Below are positions 1 through 5,816 of a stretch of 6,440 nucleotides of DNA, piece by piece. Positions within the stretch are counted from its first letter, which is position 1, and every line of letters starts with the position of its first letter. Made by a program: the position numbers and the translations under genes. The DNA comes from Streptosporangiaceae bacterium (GTDB lineage Bacteria; Actinomycetota; Actinomycetes; Streptosporangiales; Streptosporangiaceae): contig JASHQP010000214.1 in NCBI GenBank assembly GCA_030039095.1, forward strand, positions 1-6,440. Reading direction: 5' to 3'. The notes beneath the pieces were generated by a model, which was not told the origin of the DNA, made no database searches, and saw nothing but the letters and a program-made list of their open reading frames with translations.

Positions 1-909
1 GACCATGTCCTGGACCTGGTCTCGGACGACCGGACTTGGCTCGTCGAGATGCACGAACAACTGGGGCACACCACCGAATGAATCCCGCTGCCAGGTCATC
101 TCGTTCACCGGACCGGCCGAAAGCGCCGCCACCTCGGCGTCAAAGCGACTTGGGTCATAGGCCCACTGCAGAAGCAGCATCGCCTGGTAGCCGTGCCGGA
201 CGTAGAAGCCGGCCTCGGCATCGGCGCCCAGGGAAATGCGGGTTGCGCCCAGCCGGAGGGCGCTGGCTTCGAAAGCCCGCAGGAGGGCACGTCCAATGCC
301 CTGCCTTCGCCAGCCGGCGGCAACGGCCAGGATCCTCAGCGTCACCTCCGACCCGCAGGACACAAAGCCCATAGCGGCGCCTGCGATCGAGCCGCTGTTC
401 TCGGCAACCAGCAACAGTTCGCGCTCACCGGGGTAGGCGGCTTCGAGTTCGGCGAAACGCCGCTGGTCGGTGTGATCGATGGCCGGGTCGAACTGGGCGC
501 CTGCGACATCGAAGGCGGCGACTAGCTCAGCTGGCGAATCGACGGGACGAATGATGACTGCCATGGCGGGCTCCTCCGGCGGTGAGGTGTCCAAGCCGAG
601 CGCGATCGCCAGCGCCTCCAGGGCCCGCTGGCGGACTGCGGTTTCGGCGGCGAGATCTGCCAGCCATCGGTCGATCACGGCGGCGGCCGGTGCTGCCAGG
701 AACCGCGCGATGTCGGCCAGGCCTATGCCGGCCCTGCGCAAAAGCGCGATACGACCCGCGGTAGCGATCTGGTCTTCCGTATAACGGCGGTAGCCAGTGG
801 CCTGGTCAACGCGAGCGGGTGCCAGCAGTCCGCGCTCGTCGTAGAGGCGCAGCGCCTTGACCGACAGCCCAGTCGCCGCGGAGAACTCAGCCGGTCCCAG
901 CTCCTTCAT
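1..909 (-). CDS. MerR-family regulator fused to GNAT N-acetyltransferase (3' end outside window)
   Basis: The frame is open from the ATG at 909 to base 1 (303 codons), so the C-terminus is missing. Residues 1-75 are a MerR winged helix-turn-helix: FSAATGLSVKALRLYDERGL, then TGYRRY and an LLRRAGIGLADI helix. A short helix near 80-105 and a Pro/Glu linker lead to a GNAT fold from about residue 116 (MAVIIRPV). Acetyl-CoA motif A is at 192-208, with RRQGIG at 201-206, and the GNAT C-terminal element GFYVRHGYQ is at 234-242. A further extension after residue 243 (with GGVPQLFVHLDEP) is not part of the core fold. MerR proteins usually carry a small effector-binding domain, here replaced by an acetyltransferase. 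By inference it senses or modifies a small amine, perhaps in resistance, while controlling its own promoter. No Shine-Dalgarno precedes the ATG. Its codon third positions look less GC-biased than those of the neighbouring RNase Z. The substrate is unknown. Confidence 0.88.
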   Translation of the reverse strand, partial: MKELGPAEFSAATGLSVKALRLYDERGLLAPARVDQATGYRRYTEDQIATAGRIALLRRAGIGLADIARFLAAPAAAVIDRWLADLAAETAVRQRALEALAIALGLDTSPPEEPAMAVIIRPVDSPAELVAAFDVAGAQFDPAIDHTDQRRFAELEAAYPGERELLLVAENSGSIAGAAMGFVSCGSEVTLRILAVAAGWRRQGIGRALLRAFEASALRLGATRISLGADAEAGFYVRHGYQAMLLLQWAYDPSRFDAEVAALSAGPVNEMTWQRDSFGGVPQLFVHLDEPSPVVRDQVQDMV

Positions 910-915
910 GACGCG

Positions 916-946
916 ATCATCGAGCGTGCCCCTGGGGCGAAGTCAA
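916..946 (-). promoter_or_regulatory. MerR-type promoter/operator with 19-bp spacer, probably giving a leaderless transcript
   Basis: Read on the minus strand, a consensus-like -35 TTGACT (946-941) is followed by exactly 19 bp and a plausible -10 GATGAT (921-916). The overlong spacer holds the perfect dyad GCCCC-A-GGGGC (928-938). Promoters activated by MerR-family proteins characteristically have 19-20 bp spacers with the operator between the two hexamers, so autoregulation by the downstream MerR-GNAT protein is the natural reading. The predicted transcription start falls at about 909, the A of the ATG, which fits the missing Shine-Dalgarno. The -10 is weak by itself, as expected for such promoters. 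Confidence 0.6.
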
Positions 947-1001
947 GCCGCCTCGGCGCTCCGTGCCGGGCCCCGGTGGCGACCTGGGCAGATTGGCGGG
1001 C

Positions 1002-1925
1002 TCAGGGGTGGCGGGAGGGCACCGGGATCCGGTCCAGATCGTGAGCCAGCACGACCGGCCCGCCGAACGCGGCCGCAGCTTGCTCGGCGAGCTGGCGATC
1101 GTCGCCTCGCTCGTAGCGTTGGGAGAAATGCGTGAGCACGAGCAGTCGCGCCCCGGACTCGGCCGCGATGCGGCCGGCCTGCCTGGCGGTCAGGTGCCCG
1201 TACTCGTCCGCCAGCGCGGCCTCGGCGTCGGCGAACGTGGATTCACACACCAGCATGTCCGCGCCCTCGGCGAGCGCGAACGCGCCGTCGCACAGCCGGG
1301 TGTCCATGATGAAGGCGAAACGCTGGCCGCGTCGCGGTTCGCTTACCTCATCAATGGTCACCGCACGGCCGCCGCTGTCCAGGCGGCCGTCGTGCTGCAG
1401 CCGCCCGATGTCCGGCCCGGTGATGCCGAACGCGGCAAGCTTGCCGGGGAGCATCCGCCGCCCGTCCTCCTCCACCAGGCGGTAGCCGACGGCGGCAACG
1501 CTGTGCGACAGCGGCTGGGCTTCCACCCGGAACTGCGCCGTCCGCAGCACCGTGCCGCCGGCCTCGACCGGCCGTTCCCGCAGTTCCAGCACGTCGTGGA
1601 ACAGCGACGAATGCCGCAGCCGGTCGAACACGTCGCTGTGCCGCGCCGGGTAGCAGGCGTCGACGGGGTGCGGCACACGGTCCAGGGCGATCCGCTGGAG
1701 CACACCGGGAAGCCCGAGGCAGTGATCTCCGTGGAAGTGCGTGATGCAGATGCGGGTGATCCGGCTCGCCGTGACCCCGGCGAACAGCATCTGCCGCTGC
1801 GTTCCCTCGCCGGGATCGAACAGCAGCCCCTCGTCGTCCCATAGCAGCAGGTAGCCGTTGTGGTTGCGGCGGCGGGTGGGCGCCTGGCTCGCCGTCCCAA
1901 GGACGACTAGTTCCCGGGATGACAC
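1002..1925 (-). CDS. rnz: Ribonuclease Z (tRNA 3' processing endonuclease)
   Basis: This cytoplasmic metallo-beta-lactamase-fold endonuclease cuts the 3' trailer from tRNA precursors. From the GTG at 1925 the product is 307 residues, the usual length of the short bacterial form. Visible hallmarks are the N-terminal [12 protein letters not shown] (6-17), [10 protein letters not shown] (36-45), the zinc motif HFHGDH (63-68), His141 in PLSHS, the flexible-arm segment FGITGPDIG (166-174), Asp208 in IMDTR, and LTHFSQRY (264-271) with metal ligand His266. All expected metal ligands are present. GTG was chosen because the family-conserved N-terminus begins right after it; the frame stays open much further upstream, but that stretch runs antiparallel-in-frame through the HAD gene and resembles nothing. 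No strong ribosome site is seen. The start lies 19 nt inside the HAD gene, so translational coupling is likely. The symbol is by family assignment. Confidence 0.93.
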   Translation of the reverse strand: MSSRELVVLGTASQAPTRRRNHNGYLLLWDDEGLLFDPGEGTQRQMLFAGVTASRITRICITHFHGDHCLGLPGVLQRIALDRVPHPVDACYPARHSDVFDRLRHSSLFHDVLELRERPVEAGGTVLRTAQFRVEAQPLSHSVAAVGYRLVEEDGRRMLPGKLAAFGITGPDIGRLQHDGRLDSGGRAVTIDEVSEPRRGQRFAFIMDTRLCDGAFALAEGADMLVCESTFADAEAALADEYGHLTARQAGRIAAESGARLLVLTHFSQRYERGDDRQLAEQAAAAFGGPVVLAHDLDRIPVPSRHP

Positions 1926-2641
1926 GCAGCAGCTAACTCTTTGCCGGGACTGGCCGGAGCCGCGCTCAGCAGGTCCAGCACGTCGTTCAGGGACTCGCAC
2001 ATCCGGTAGGCCAGCGCCCGGATGGCGGCGGGGATGACGCGCGGCACCGATGAGTCCGGCACGAGAATCGGAATCATCCCGGCTGCGGCCGCCGCGGTGA
2101 TGCCGCTGTCGGAGTCCTCGAGGACGACGCACGCCCGTGGTTCGCGGCCCAGGCGCCGGGCAGCCTCGAGGAAGATGTCGGGCGCGGGCTTGCCGTGCTC
2201 GACCTCGTCCCCGCCGACGGTGGCGTCCACCGCCTCGCCCGCTCCGGCCTCCCGCAGCCGCGAGGCGACGTTGGCACGCGTGCTGGAACTGGCCACCGCA
2301 ACCGGCACCTGCTCGCGTTTCGCCCAGTCGAGCAGCTCGAACAGGCCCTTCTTGACCACGACCGGCTCCGCCCTGGAATATTCCGCAGCCCGGGCCCAGA
2401 TCTCGGTGAGGGTGCCGCGGCTGGCGGGCCGCTCGTCCCACCACGCGGTCATGAGGGCCCAGCAATCCTGGTTCGTCCTGCCGAGCAGCTGAGCGTGCTG
2501 CTCCCGGGAGAACGACCAGCCGAAGTCGCCGACGGCACGCGTCCAGGAACGGAACTCCACGGCCTCGGTGTCGATCATGAGCCCGTCCATGTCAAGAATC
2601 AGGGCGGAGAGCGACCGCTCCGCGTCGAGGTGCCGCAGCAC
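1907..2641 (-). CDS. HAD-superfamily (subfamily IA) hydrolase, beta-phosphoglucomutase-like
   Basis: A 244-residue cytoplasmic phosphatase or phosphomutase of the haloacid dehalogenase superfamily. Motif I is [13 protein letters not shown] (14-26), with nucleophile Asp17 and acid/base Asp19. Motif II is [12 protein letters not shown] (114-125, Ser118). Motif III is the lysine of GKPAPDIF (Lys151). Motif IV is VVLEDSDSG (172-180, Glu175/Asp176). An alpha-helical cap between motifs I and II (about 28-100) makes it a C1-cap member like beta-phosphoglucomutase and sugar-phosphate phosphatases; the substrate cannot be read. The GTG at 2641 is preferred because CGGAG lies 6 nt before it and motif I then falls at the usual distance. 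A GTG at 2716 would add 25 residues with no family resemblance. It is the first gene of an apparent pair with RNase Z. The last 15 or so residues, which overlap the RNase Z start, are not conserved-looking. Confidence 0.9.
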   Translation of the reverse strand: MLRHLDAERSLSALILDMDGLMIDTEAVEFRSWTRAVGDFGWSFSREQHAQLLGRTNQDCWALMTAWWDERPASRGTLTEIWARAAEYSRAEPVVVKKGLFELLDWAKREQVPVAVASSSTRANVASRLREAGAGEAVDATVGGDEVEHGKPAPDIFLEAARRLGREPRACVVLEDSDSGITAAAAAGMIPILVPDSSVPRVIPAAIRALAYRMCESLNDVLDLLSAAPASPGKELAAACHPGN

Positions 2642-2674
2642 GATGAACTCCGTTCCTGAGTCGCCTGGGAAGCC

Positions 2675-2697
2675 CCAGGGTAAGGCACCCCTGGTGC
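2675..2697. promoter_or_regulatory. Overlapping dyads upstream of the HAD gene, possible operator/promoter
   Basis: Two nested inverted repeats lie 34-56 bp upstream of the chosen HAD start: CCAGGG (2675-2680) with CCCTGG (2689-2694), and GCACC (2685-2689) with GGTGC (2693-2697). On the minus strand TACCCT (2683-2678) could serve as a -10, giving a leader of about 30 nt, but I see no convincing -35 at 16-18 bp. The dyad would cover this -10, a typical repressor geometry. This is suggestive only. Confidence 0.3.
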
Positions 2698-2824
2698 AGT
2701 CGGTGCCGGCGAACACACGCTCCCGGCCGACGATGCCGGCGAACCTGCCGGTCGACCGCGGTGCCCTCGGGTGAGATCCTCCGGCTGGGCGTAGCTGGCG
2801 GGGCCGGAGTGGGAATACCTACCT

Positions 2825-2856
2825 GCATCCCAGCCTTCCCGCATCCCAACCTTGCG
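2825..2856 (+). repeat. Two imperfect 16-bp tandem repeats before the ParB-like gene
   Basis: GCATCCCAGCCTTCCC (2825-2840) is followed directly by GCATCCCAACCTTGCG (2841-2856), 13 of 16 bases identical. The block ends inside the ribosome-binding region (GAGGA, 2856-2860) of the gene starting at 2864, so it lies in the untranslated leader or core promoter. It may be a pair of protein-binding half sites or simply a duplication. Confidence 0.5.
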
Positions 2857-2863
2857 AGGATCA

Positions 2864-3226
2864 ATGTCCAAGTCACCGATGTCATGGCTCTCTGACGTGG
2901 CAGATCACGACTATGAGGCCGCGTTCGACTACCTGTCGCTGAAGCTCGACAAGAAGCACGCCACCGACGCCGTGGCCCGCATGAAGAAGACCAAGCCGAC
3001 CTCGCGGCGCGCCAATGACATTCTGCGGGCCACCGGCCTGCCCGCCCTGCCGCTGACCGACCCCGGCGTCAAGAAAGACCTGCTCAAGCTGCTCAGCGGC
3101 GAGAAGCTGTCACCCGTGCTCGTGTTCGATCAGCAACCGAACCCGGACATAGCAGACGGATACCACCGCGTCAGCCTGGCCTACAACATCGACCCCTTCC
3201 TCCTGGTGCCGCTGCGGATGGCCTGA
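2864..3226 (+). CDS. Conserved hypothetical protein with ParB/sulfiredoxin-like C-terminal motif
   Basis: A 120-residue soluble protein resembling uncharacterised actinobacterial proteins I recall, with no assigned function. The N-terminal half (7-58) is helical and Lys/Arg rich (RMKKTKPTSRRANDILRATG). The C-terminal half has the pattern of the ParB/sulfiredoxin fold: a strand SPVLVFD (83-89), then IADGYHRVSLAYNID (96-110), where GYHR recalls the nucleotide/phosphate-binding box of ParB-type and sulfiredoxin proteins, and a last strand FLLVPLRMA. The ATG at 2864 is preferred because GAGGA ends 3 nt before it. A TTG at 2852 precedes that ribosome site, and an ATG at 2879 has none. It sits alone, divergent from the HAD/RNase Z pair. 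It is too small for full ParB and lacks a helix-turn-helix; a nucleotide-dependent role is possible but not shown. Confidence 0.82.
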   Translation: MSKSPMSWLSDVADHDYEAAFDYLSLKLDKKHATDAVARMKKTKPTSRRANDILRATGLPALPLTDPGVKKDLLKLLSGEKLSPVLVFDQQPNPDIADGYHRVSLAYNIDPFLLVPLRMA

Positions 3227-3255
3227 CGGCCCGGTTGCCGTTTCACCGTGGCCGC

Positions 3256-3282
3256 GCGGATCATGGGTGAAGAGGGATCCGC
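3256..3282. repeat. 7-bp inverted repeat between the two small plus-strand genes
   Basis: GCGGATC (3256-3262) and GATCCGC (3276-3282) form perfect arms around a 13-nt loop, 30 bp downstream of one stop and 17 bp upstream of the next start. There is no T-run, so an intrinsic terminator is unlikely. It could be an operator or a hairpin in the leader of the 3299 gene. Confidence 0.3.
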
Positions 3283-3298
3283 ACGGAAGCGAGGCACT

Positions 3299-3538
3299 AT
3301 GTCGAACGTCGGGCGCCGGGTACGCGCCGCGGTCAATCCGGTATCGACCGCGGCTACCGGCTGGTGGTGCCATTCGGTATTGCGGCACGCGCTGACCGGG
3401 CACGGGCCGACGGCAGGGCAGCGGCGGCTCATCCGCCACCGGATGGCCCACGGCGTCGGCCACGTACCCTCCGCAGAGCAGGTGAAGGCGCGGGCGGCGG
3501 CGATCGACGAGTTGTTCAGCCGAGACAGCCAAGGGTAG
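3299..3538 (+). CDS. Small basic hypothetical protein, 79 residues
   Basis: I do not recognise this protein. It is Arg/His rich, with a short WW-containing central segment (TGWWCHSVLRHALTGHG, 20-36), then GQRRLIRHRMAHG, and a helical C-terminus (SAEQVKARAAAIDELF, 58-73). No signal peptide or membrane span is seen. The ATG at 3299 has GAGG 4 nt upstream, and codon third positions are mostly G/C but less extreme than in neighbouring genes. It lies 72 bp after the ParB-like gene on the same strand and could be co-transcribed. Its last 23 bp overlap the 3' end of the convergent methyltransferase gene. A chance open frame opposite the long minus-strand open frames here cannot be excluded. Confidence 0.5.
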   Translation: MSNVGRRVRAAVNPVSTAATGWWCHSVLRHALTGHGPTAGQRRLIRHRMAHGVGHVPSAEQVKARAAAIDELFSRDSQG

Positions 3539-4358
3539 CCGTGCCGGCTTGCGCCGCCGTGACCGTCACGGTGGTGTAGTGGGCCGTGAAGCCGCCGCCC
3601 GCCGCGTCGATGGCGGCGCCGATGCCGGCCAGTATCTGCTGCATCGCGCCGGGCTGGATGCGGGCGGCGAGGCCGGAGGTGGGCACCTGTTCCAGCCACT
3701 CGTCGCGGGTGTACGGCCGGTCCCACTCGAACTCCCACCGCTCGGGGTCGCCGAACGCGCCGGCCTCGCGGATCGCGCCGGCGGCCTTGGCGGCCAGCGC
3801 GCCGTACGCTTGCGCGCCGCGCGCCGAGCGCCCGAGGACCGGGGAATCGGGCAGTGCCCGGCGGAACACGGCCCCGAAGGCCTCGCCCAGGTCGGGCGGG
3901 GGCTGGAACGCGTTCCAGAACACCGCCAGCCGACCGCCGCTGCGCAGCGCCTGTGCCGCCTTGGCCGCTCCGGCGACCGGGTCGATCCAGTGCCACGCCT
4001 GACCCGCGACGACCGCGTCGAATACCCGCCCGGCCGGGTCCCAGTCCTCGAACGTCGAGACCTCGGCCTCGAGCCCGCGCTGGCGCGCCTGGCCGGCCAT
4101 GCGCGCGTCCGGCTCCACCCCGAGCACGCTGCACCCGGCGGCCTGGAACTGCCGGCCGACGATGCCGGTACCGCAGCCGACGTCGAGCACCTCGCGCCCG
4201 GGGCTCGCGGCGATGATCCGCTCGACCAGAGCGGCCGGGTAGCTGGGCCGGGCCCGGTCATAGCGTTCCGGATCCGAACCGAATGACTGCGCCATGTCCC
4301 GCGCCTGGTGAGACTCGCCTTCGAAACGCAGCGGCCGCTGCGGCGGTAGAGTGACCAT
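3516..4358 (-). CDS. Class I SAM-dependent methyltransferase
   Basis: A 280-residue Rossmann-fold methyltransferase of the small-molecule type. An N-terminal segment with SFGSDPERYDRARPSYP (25-41) precedes SAM-binding motif I VLDVGCGTG (57-65). Next come the acidic loop VLGVEPDARM (78-87, Glu82 expected to bind the ribose), motif IV region FDAVVAGQAWHWID (113-126) and the post-motif strand GGRLAVFWN (141-149). The second half (150-280) is the more variable substrate lid. The acceptor is unknown. The ATG at 4358 is used because the preceding HQARDMAQSFG stretch looks family-like; an internal ATG at 4295 is possible. Neither has a clear Shine-Dalgarno. The ATG at 4358 abuts the palindromic array shared with the divergent TetR gene, so repression by that regulator is likely. 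It converges with the 79-residue gene with a 23-bp overlap. Confidence 0.9.
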   Translation of the reverse strand: MVTLPPQRPLRFEGESHQARDMAQSFGSDPERYDRARPSYPAALVERIIAASPGREVLDVGCGTGIVGRQFQAAGCSVLGVEPDARMAGQARQRGLEAEVSTFEDWDPAGRVFDAVVAGQAWHWIDPVAGAAKAAQALRSGGRLAVFWNAFQPPPDLGEAFGAVFRRALPDSPVLGRSARGAQAYGALAAKAAGAIREAGAFGDPERWEFEWDRPYTRDEWLEQVPTSGLAARIQPGAMQQILAGIGAAIDAAGGGFTAHYTTVTVTAAQAGTATLGCLG

Positions 4359-4408
4359 GCGCCCACTTTAAATGGGCACGCGCCCACTTAGGGCGCGGTT
4401 TCGCCCAC
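4359..4408. promoter_or_regulatory. Putative TetR operator array: three CGCCCAC copies at 21-bp intervals
   Basis: CGCCCAC occurs at 4360-4366, 4381-4387 and 4402-4408, exactly 21 bp (two helical turns) apart. The first lies in the near-perfect 17-bp palindrome GCCCACTTTAAATGGGC (4361-4377, one mismatched pair). The second lies in CGCGCCC-N5-GGGCGCG (4379-4397). The third is a half site just before the TetR ribosome site. The AT-rich TTTAAA core (4367-4372) is the only -10-like sequence for either divergent gene, so bound repressor would block both. TetR proteins bind such palindromes as dimers, often at their own divergent promoter. Confidence 0.65.
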
Positions 4409-4428
4409 AGCGGAAGGAAGGGGAGACG

Positions 4429-5028
4429 GTGCCGACAGGGGTGGCGCTGCGCGACGCGCGCGAGCAGTTGTTCGGCGCGGCCGAGCGGATTCTGCTGAGA
4501 GACGGGCCGGGCGCGCTGACCAGCCGGGCGGTCACCACCGAGGCGGGCGTCGCCAAGGGGGTCCTGCACCGGCACTTCGCCGACTTCGACGCGTTCCTCG
4601 CCGAGTTCGTGCTGGACCGCATCGGGCGGATGGACGGCCAGGCCGCCGCGCTGCGCGACGCCGCCGGGACCGGCACCGTCATCGGCAACCTCACCGGCGC
4701 GCTGACCGCGCTCTACGGCTCGGCCGCCGTGGCGATGGTTCCGCTCGTCAGCTCCCGCGACGGCCTGCGTGCCCGGCTGCGCGAGACGTGGCCCGCGGGT
4801 GTCCCGGTGCTGACCGAGGCGATGGAGATGGTCGCCGCCTACCTGGCCGCCGAGCGCGACCTCGGCCGTCTCGAGTCCGATGCCGAGGTCGACATGCTCG
4901 CGCCGATGCTGATCGGGACCGTGCACCTGCTGTGGGCGAGCCAGGACGGTGCGCCGCCGTCAGCGGAAGAGGTACGCAGGGTCGTGACAACGGCCATGGC
5001 CCGCCGCGTGAATCGCCCAAGGCTCTGA
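4429..5028 (+). CDS. TetR-family transcriptional regulator
   Basis: A 199-residue protein of normal TetR length. The N-terminal helix-turn-helix region spans about 10-57, with recognition motif LTSRAVTTEAGVAKGVLHRHF at roughly 30-50 and the helix DFDAFLAEFV following. The remainder is the helical ligand-binding and dimerisation domain, with no recognisable ligand signature. The GTG at 4429 is chosen because the purine-rich GGAAGGAAGGGGAG (4412-4425) is a strong ribosome site; an in-frame ATG at 4372 would place coding sequence over the operator array. It is divergent from the methyltransferase gene across 70 bp with phased palindromes, so it probably represses itself and that gene until a ligand binds. 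It converges with the small membrane protein gene. Confidence 0.92.
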   Translation: MPTGVALRDAREQLFGAAERILLRDGPGALTSRAVTTEAGVAKGVLHRHFADFDAFLAEFVLDRIGRMDGQAAALRDAAGTGTVIGNLTGALTALYGSAAVAMVPLVSSRDGLRARLRETWPAGVPVLTEAMEMVAAYLAAERDLGRLESDAEVDMLAPMLIGTVHLLWASQDGAPPSAEEVRRVVTTAMARRVNRPRL

Positions 5029-5046
5029 CGGTGCCGGCGGCCGGCG

Positions 5047-5069
5047 GCATCACACGTCACGGGTGATGC
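5047..5069. terminator. Possible bidirectional terminator hairpin
   Basis: GCATCAC (5047-5053) and GTGATGC (5063-5069) are perfect 7-bp arms around a 9-nt loop, between the convergent ends of the TetR gene and the small membrane protein gene, whose stop codon (5050-5052) lies in one arm. There is no T-tract on either strand. The placement is right for a shared terminator, but the structure is modest. Confidence 0.4.
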
Positions 5070-5265
5070 GCCGACCCGCGCGGCCCGGACGGCCACCGTG
5101 TCGAAGAGCTGCTCGATCGTGAGCGCGGTCCATGCGCAGGTGATGCCCCTTGGCGAACCTTCTGATCGCCACCGTGGCCGCGACGCCCACGGCGAACGCG
5201 AGCACGCCCGCGATGGCGCAGGCCAGGGCCAGGGAGGCGGCCGACGCGTGGCTCAGGCCCAGCAT
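5050..5265 (-). CDS. Small single-pass membrane protein, 71 residues
   Basis: I do not recognise a family. Residues about 9-34 are a strong hydrophobic helix (AASLALACAIAGVLAFAVG and following), flanked by RRFAKGHH and a basic Arg/His-rich tail. This predicts one membrane span with the C-terminus in the cytoplasm. The ATG at 5265 lies 7 nt after the stop codon of the upstream GNAT gene. The GGTGA that would act as its ribosome site contains that TGA, an arrangement typical of translational coupling, so the two are likely one operon. The tail could be read-through of poorly conserved sequence. Partnership with the GNAT is inferred from spacing only. Confidence 0.5.
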   Translation of the reverse strand: MLGLSHASAASLALACAIAGVLAFAVGVAATVAIRRFAKGHHLRMDRAHDRAALRHGGRPGRAGRRITRDV

Positions 5266-5272
5266 CGGCGGG

Positions 5273-5761
5273 TCACCGCGCCTTGCGCGACAGCGAGTGC
5301 TTGGTGAGCCGGATGTCCTCTTCCTCGTAGCCGAGCGCCTGGTAGAGGCTCCGTGCTGCGTGGTTGGCCGCGCCGGTCTCGAGCGTGAGGCAGGACAGGC
5401 CGCGGTCGATCGCCCAGCTCTCGACGACGGCCATCAGCATGCTGCCGATGCCGCGGCGTTCCATGCCGGCCTGCACGGCCAGCCAGCCGACGTAGGCCTC
5501 GCGATGACCGGTGAAGCTGAGGCGCTCACTGACGGTCACGAGTCCGACGGTGCCTCCGTCTGCCTCTGCGACGAACACGGCATGACCGGGTACCCGGAAC
5601 GAGTCGATCGCGCTGCGCACGGCCACCTCGACCGCGCGCAGCGTCCCTGCAGGGTCTCGCCAGGGGGCGGTCCCTTCGGTGAGCCTCGGCGCTAACAGCA
5701 TGACGCGGTCGCGGTCAGTGGCGCGGTAGGGGCGGATGCGGATCTCTGGCCGGGGTCGCAT
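5273..5761 (-). CDS. GNAT-family N-acetyltransferase
   Basis: A 162-residue stand-alone acetyl-CoA-dependent acetyltransferase. The N-terminal strand IRIRPYRATDRDRVM (7-21) starts the fold. Strands AVFVAEADGGTVGLVTVSER (61-80) lead to motif A, YVGWLAVQAGMERRGIG (90-106), whose RRGIG loop binds the pyrophosphate of acetyl-CoA. Motif B is LTLETGAANHAARSLYQALG (125-144), with the Tyr140 region often supplying the general acid. The substrate is not readable. The ATG at 5761 is chosen because the domain begins right after it. A GTG at 5800 would add 13 residues derived from the remnant upstream; neither start has a good Shine-Dalgarno. A TAGCTT at 5788-5783 could be a -10 but lacks a clear -35. 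The gene is followed within 7 nt by a small membrane protein gene and preceded by decayed gene fragments. Confidence 0.88.
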   Translation of the reverse strand: MRPRPEIRIRPYRATDRDRVMLLAPRLTEGTAPWRDPAGTLRAVEVAVRSAIDSFRVPGHAVFVAEADGGTVGLVTVSERLSFTGHREAYVGWLAVQAGMERRGIGSMLMAVVESWAIDRGLSCLTLETGAANHAARSLYQALGYEEEDIRLTKHSLSRKAR

Positions 5762-5816
5762 GCGGCGAGTGTGACACGAAAAGCTACCGGGATAAATCAC
5801 CCATAGCGTGTGTGCC

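Noticed and set aside
966..976. CCGGG-C-CCCGG palindrome as terminator after RNase Z
   Set aside because: The loop would be a single base and there is no T-run; probably chance in GC-rich DNA.
963..1844. Long plus-strand open frame opposite RNase Z
   Set aside because: It is the antisense of a clear gene in high-GC DNA; low-complexity Arg/Pro/Gly composition and no motifs.
1926..2465. Open frame extending RNase Z upstream by about 180 residues
   Set aside because: It runs through the HAD gene in another frame, is Arg/Gly-rich without domain features, and RNase Z starts normally at 1925.
2642..2716. Longer HAD protein starting at GTG 2716
   Set aside because: The extra 25 residues resemble nothing in the family, while GTG 2641 has CGGAG at good spacing and places motif I normally.
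3181..4134. 317-codon minus-strand frame over the methyltransferase and the 79-residue gene
   Set aside because: It is a different frame of the methyltransferase, very Arg/Gly rich with no motifs; the SAM motifs are in the 3516-4358 frame.
3549..4286. Plus-strand frame opposite the methyltransferase
   Set aside because: Antisense shadow of a well-supported gene.
4372..4428. Earlier TetR start at ATG 4372
   Set aside because: It would code across the operator palindromes and lacks a ribosome site; GTG 4429 has a strong purine-rich one and normal family length.
4258..4926. Minus-strand frame opposite the TetR gene
   Set aside because: Antisense of a clear TetR gene and it crosses the operator region; no domain features.
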